Program-made: the position numbers and the translations under genes
Part shown: positions 29,348 through 31,008 of the stretch, one piece after another
Position numbering within the stretch: position 1 is the first letter of the stretch
How the letters are laid out: each line of letters opens with the position of its first letter
Origin: a virus
Length of the DNA stretch: 31,008 bases
Strand: one strand, 5' to 3'
Virus record (IMG/VR): IMGVR_UViG_3300010885_020426
Coordinates: 1 to 31,008 of that record
Notes under the pieces: generated by a model
Told to the model about the DNA's origin: nothing
The model's input: the letters and a program-made list of their open reading frames with translations, nothing else
Database searches by the model: none

Positions 29348-31008
29348 ATGGCAAAGTTAGTAGGAAGGAAACCGATAGAAATTAACATAAATGCCCAAAA
29401 AAATGGGTATATTCCTGTATATGATTCAGAGAGTAAATCTTGGAGTACTGTAAGTACTAGTAGTATTTCTGCTTCTTTTTCTGCCACATCTTCTTACAGT
29501 TTAAGCTCATCTTATGCAGCAACAGCATCTTATGTAGTTACAGCTCAAACAGCTTCTTACGTTTTAAATGCTGTATCATCTTCTTACAGTTTAAGTTCAT
29601 CCTATTCAGTAACAGCATCTTATGTAGTTACAGCTCAAACAGCTTCTTATGTTTTAAATGCTATATCTGCATCATACTTAATAGGATTTAACCCCACTAC
29701 AACAAATACGGGCTCTTTTACAGGCTCTTTTACGGGATCTTTATTAGGCACAGCTTCTTATGCGCTAAATGCTGCAACTGCTTCGTATCTTGTTGGTTTT
29801 GATATTACTACAGTAAAGGTAGGCTCTTTTACAGGCTCTTTTACCGGATCTTTTACCGGATCCCTACTAGGTACATCATCATTAGCAATAAGTTCATCTT
29901 ATGCTCAAACTGCTTCTTACGTTTTAAATGCTGTATCATCTTCTTATAGTTTAAGTTCCTCTTACGCTACTACCGCTTCTTATGTAATAACAGCCCAAAC
30001 TGCTTCTTACGTTTTAAATGCTGTATCATCTTCTTATAGTTTAAGTTCCTCTTACGCTACTACCGCTTCTTATGTTAGAAACTCAATATCTTCTTCTTAT
30101 GCTACTACTGCTTCTTATGCAAATAATGCAACATCAGCATCGTATCTAATAGGATTTAATCTAACATCTATAAATACTGGGTCTTTTACTGGTTCTTTTA
30201 CTGGATCATTATTTGGTACAGCTTCTTATGTAGTAAATGCCCAAACTGCTTCATATTTATTTGGTTTTGATATTGCTACAGCAAAAATAGGAGCATTTAC
30301 TGGGTCTTTTTCAGGATCAATGACAGGATCTTTATTTGGTACTTCATCAACATCAATAAGTTCTAGTTATGCATCAACAGCTTCTTATGTAGTAAATGCA
30401 ATATCTGCGTCTTATCTTGTAGGATTTAATCCAACATCTACAAATACTGGATCTTTTACAGGTTCATTTACTGGTTCTTTATTTGGTACAGCTTCTTATG
30501 TTCTAAATGCTGTATCGTCTTCTTATTCAGCAACAGCATCTTATACAGTAACAGCACAAACTGCTTCTTATGCTTTAACTGCATCAGTAGCTGTAAGTTC
30601 TAGCTATGCTACAACAGCTTCATTTTTATTAGGAAATGTGAATAATGCTACTAATGCCACTTCTGCATCATATGCAGCTACTGCATCAATAGCAACTAGT
30701 TCTAGCTATGCTATTAATTCAACTTCTGCTTCTTATGCAACAACAGCTTCTTATGTATCGTCAAATTTTCAATATGAAGTTCATGTTAGCCAAGTAGATG
30801 GAAATGATACTACTGGTGATGGTAGTTTACTTAATCCTGTAGCTACTATTACTAAGGCATTAACATTAGTAGCAGCACAACGCAAAGTTATTGTTCTTCA
30901 TCCTGGAGGATATAATGAAAGCCCTACAATTGCTTCTGGAAATGTAACTTTACAAACTACTGAATTAACTGGTGGAAATACTGTTCTTTATGGAACGTTA
31001 ACTATTAA
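29348..31008 (+). CDS. Repetitive tail-fibre protein, 3'-truncated by the window end
   Basis: An open frame from ATG 29348 with no stop before 31008 (553 codons seen). Residues 1-35 form the probable attachment end (MAKLVGRKPIEININAQKNG). About 38-475 is a repeat rod made of TASYVVTAQTASYVLNA, SSSYSLSSSYATTASY and NTGSFTGSFTGSLLGTASYA modules, spaced by ASYL(I/V)GF(D/N) segments. After about residue 478 (YEVHVSQVDGNDTTGDGSLL) a beta-helix begins (NPVATITKALTLVAAQ, KVIVLHPGGYNESP), likely the receptor-binding region, which continues outside the window. Repetition and gene order support a tail fibre. Its DNA repeats are described separately. Confidence 0.82.
   Translation, partial: MAKLVGRKPIEININAQKNGYIPVYDSESKSWSTVSTSSISASFSATSSYSLSSSYAATASYVVTAQTASYVLNAVSSSYSLSSSYSVTASYVVTAQTASYVLNAISASYLIGFNPTTTNTGSFTGSFTGSLLGTASYALNAATASYLVGFDITTVKVGSFTGSFTGSFTGSLLGTSSLAISSSYAQTASYVLNAVSSSYSLSSSYATTASYVITAQTASYVLNAVSSSYSLSSSYATTASYVRNSISSSYATTASYANNATSASYLIGFNLTSINTGSFTGSFTGSLFGTASYVVNAQTASYLFGFDIATAKIGAFTGSFSGSMTGSLFGTSSTSISSSYASTASYVVNAISASYLVGFNPTSTNTGSFTGSFTGSLFGTASYVLNAVSSSYSATASYTVTAQTASYALTASVAVSSSYATTASFLLGNVNNATNATSASYAATASIATSSSYAINSTSASYATTASYVSSNFQYEVHVSQVDGNDTTGDGSLLNPVATITKALTLVAAQRKVIVLHPGGYNESPTIASGNVTLQTTELTGGNTVLYGTLTI
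29906..30075 (+). repeat. Perfect 80-base direct repeat with 90-base period in the fibre gene
   Basis: Bases 29906-29985 recur without change at 29996-30075, a period of 90 bases (30 codons). A less perfect pair with the same period is at about 29491-29580 and 29581-29670. The identity points to recent in-frame duplication of a 30-residue fibre module. Confidence 0.9.

Overview
The window is a segment of a large, AT-rich, tailed-phage genome of the T4-like (myovirus) head-assembly type. All recognisable genes are on the + strand and tightly packed, with gaps usually under 40 bases and several stop/start overlaps. The diagnostic genes run in T4 order: large terminase, portal (gp20-like), prohead protease (gp21-like), scaffold (gp22-like), major capsid protein (gp23-like), then neck and tail-completion proteins and fibre-like proteins. 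Start codons are preceded by A-rich stretches with almost no Shine-Dalgarno sequences, which is typical of Bacteroidota (for example Flavobacteriia) and their phages. The host assignment is therefore an inference, not a direct observation. TAA, TAG and TGA are all used as stops, so there is no sign of stop-codon reassignment.

Region by region. 1-2103 is the 3' part of a large polyvalent-type protein ending in eleven tandem alpha-helical-looking repeats. 2105-8704 is a block of mostly unassigned small genes, with a Dps-like protein, a probable internal protein with hydrophobic segments, a cupin-like protein, a Cys-pair zinc protein, a basic internal-protein candidate, a membrane-anchored GAF-like protein and an HExxH metallopeptidase. 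8706-13606 holds the terminase and a portal gene interrupted by a 463-residue HNH intein. 13634-18456 lies between portal and protease, where T4 keeps its prohead core genes, and encodes lysine/glutamate-rich proteins, including a tandemly duplicated gene split by an in-frame TAA. 18453-19547 is the protease, interrupted by a 158-residue mini-intein placed directly after its predicted catalytic histidine. A terminator, a promoter-like motif and a structured leader then separate the scaffold and capsid genes (19732-22425), which end at a second strong terminator. 22511-23786 holds a zinc-finger protein and PhoH. 23816-29345 holds neck, tail-sheath-terminator and beta-helix structural proteins. 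29348 to the end is the start of a repetitive TASYALNA-type fibre that runs off the window.

How the parts work together. Portal, scaffold, core proteins and capsid protein build the prohead. The protease, active only after intein splicing if the reading here is right, would mature it. Several proteins have short N-terminal leaders ending in (L/I)-x-E-A, the cleavage consensus of T4 gp21, so they may be packaged internal proteins. Terminase would fill the head, and the neck and gp15-like proteins would join it to a contractile tail. The 8-mer ATATTTAT occurs in seven short gaps in front of + strand genes and is the best candidate for this phage's own late-promoter element.

The most interesting signals are the two inteins in head genes with non-canonical penultimate residues, the ATATTTAT element, the duplicated gene broken by TAA, the Dps-like ferroxidase spacing in a 121-residue phage protein, and the family of candidate prohead-targeting leaders.
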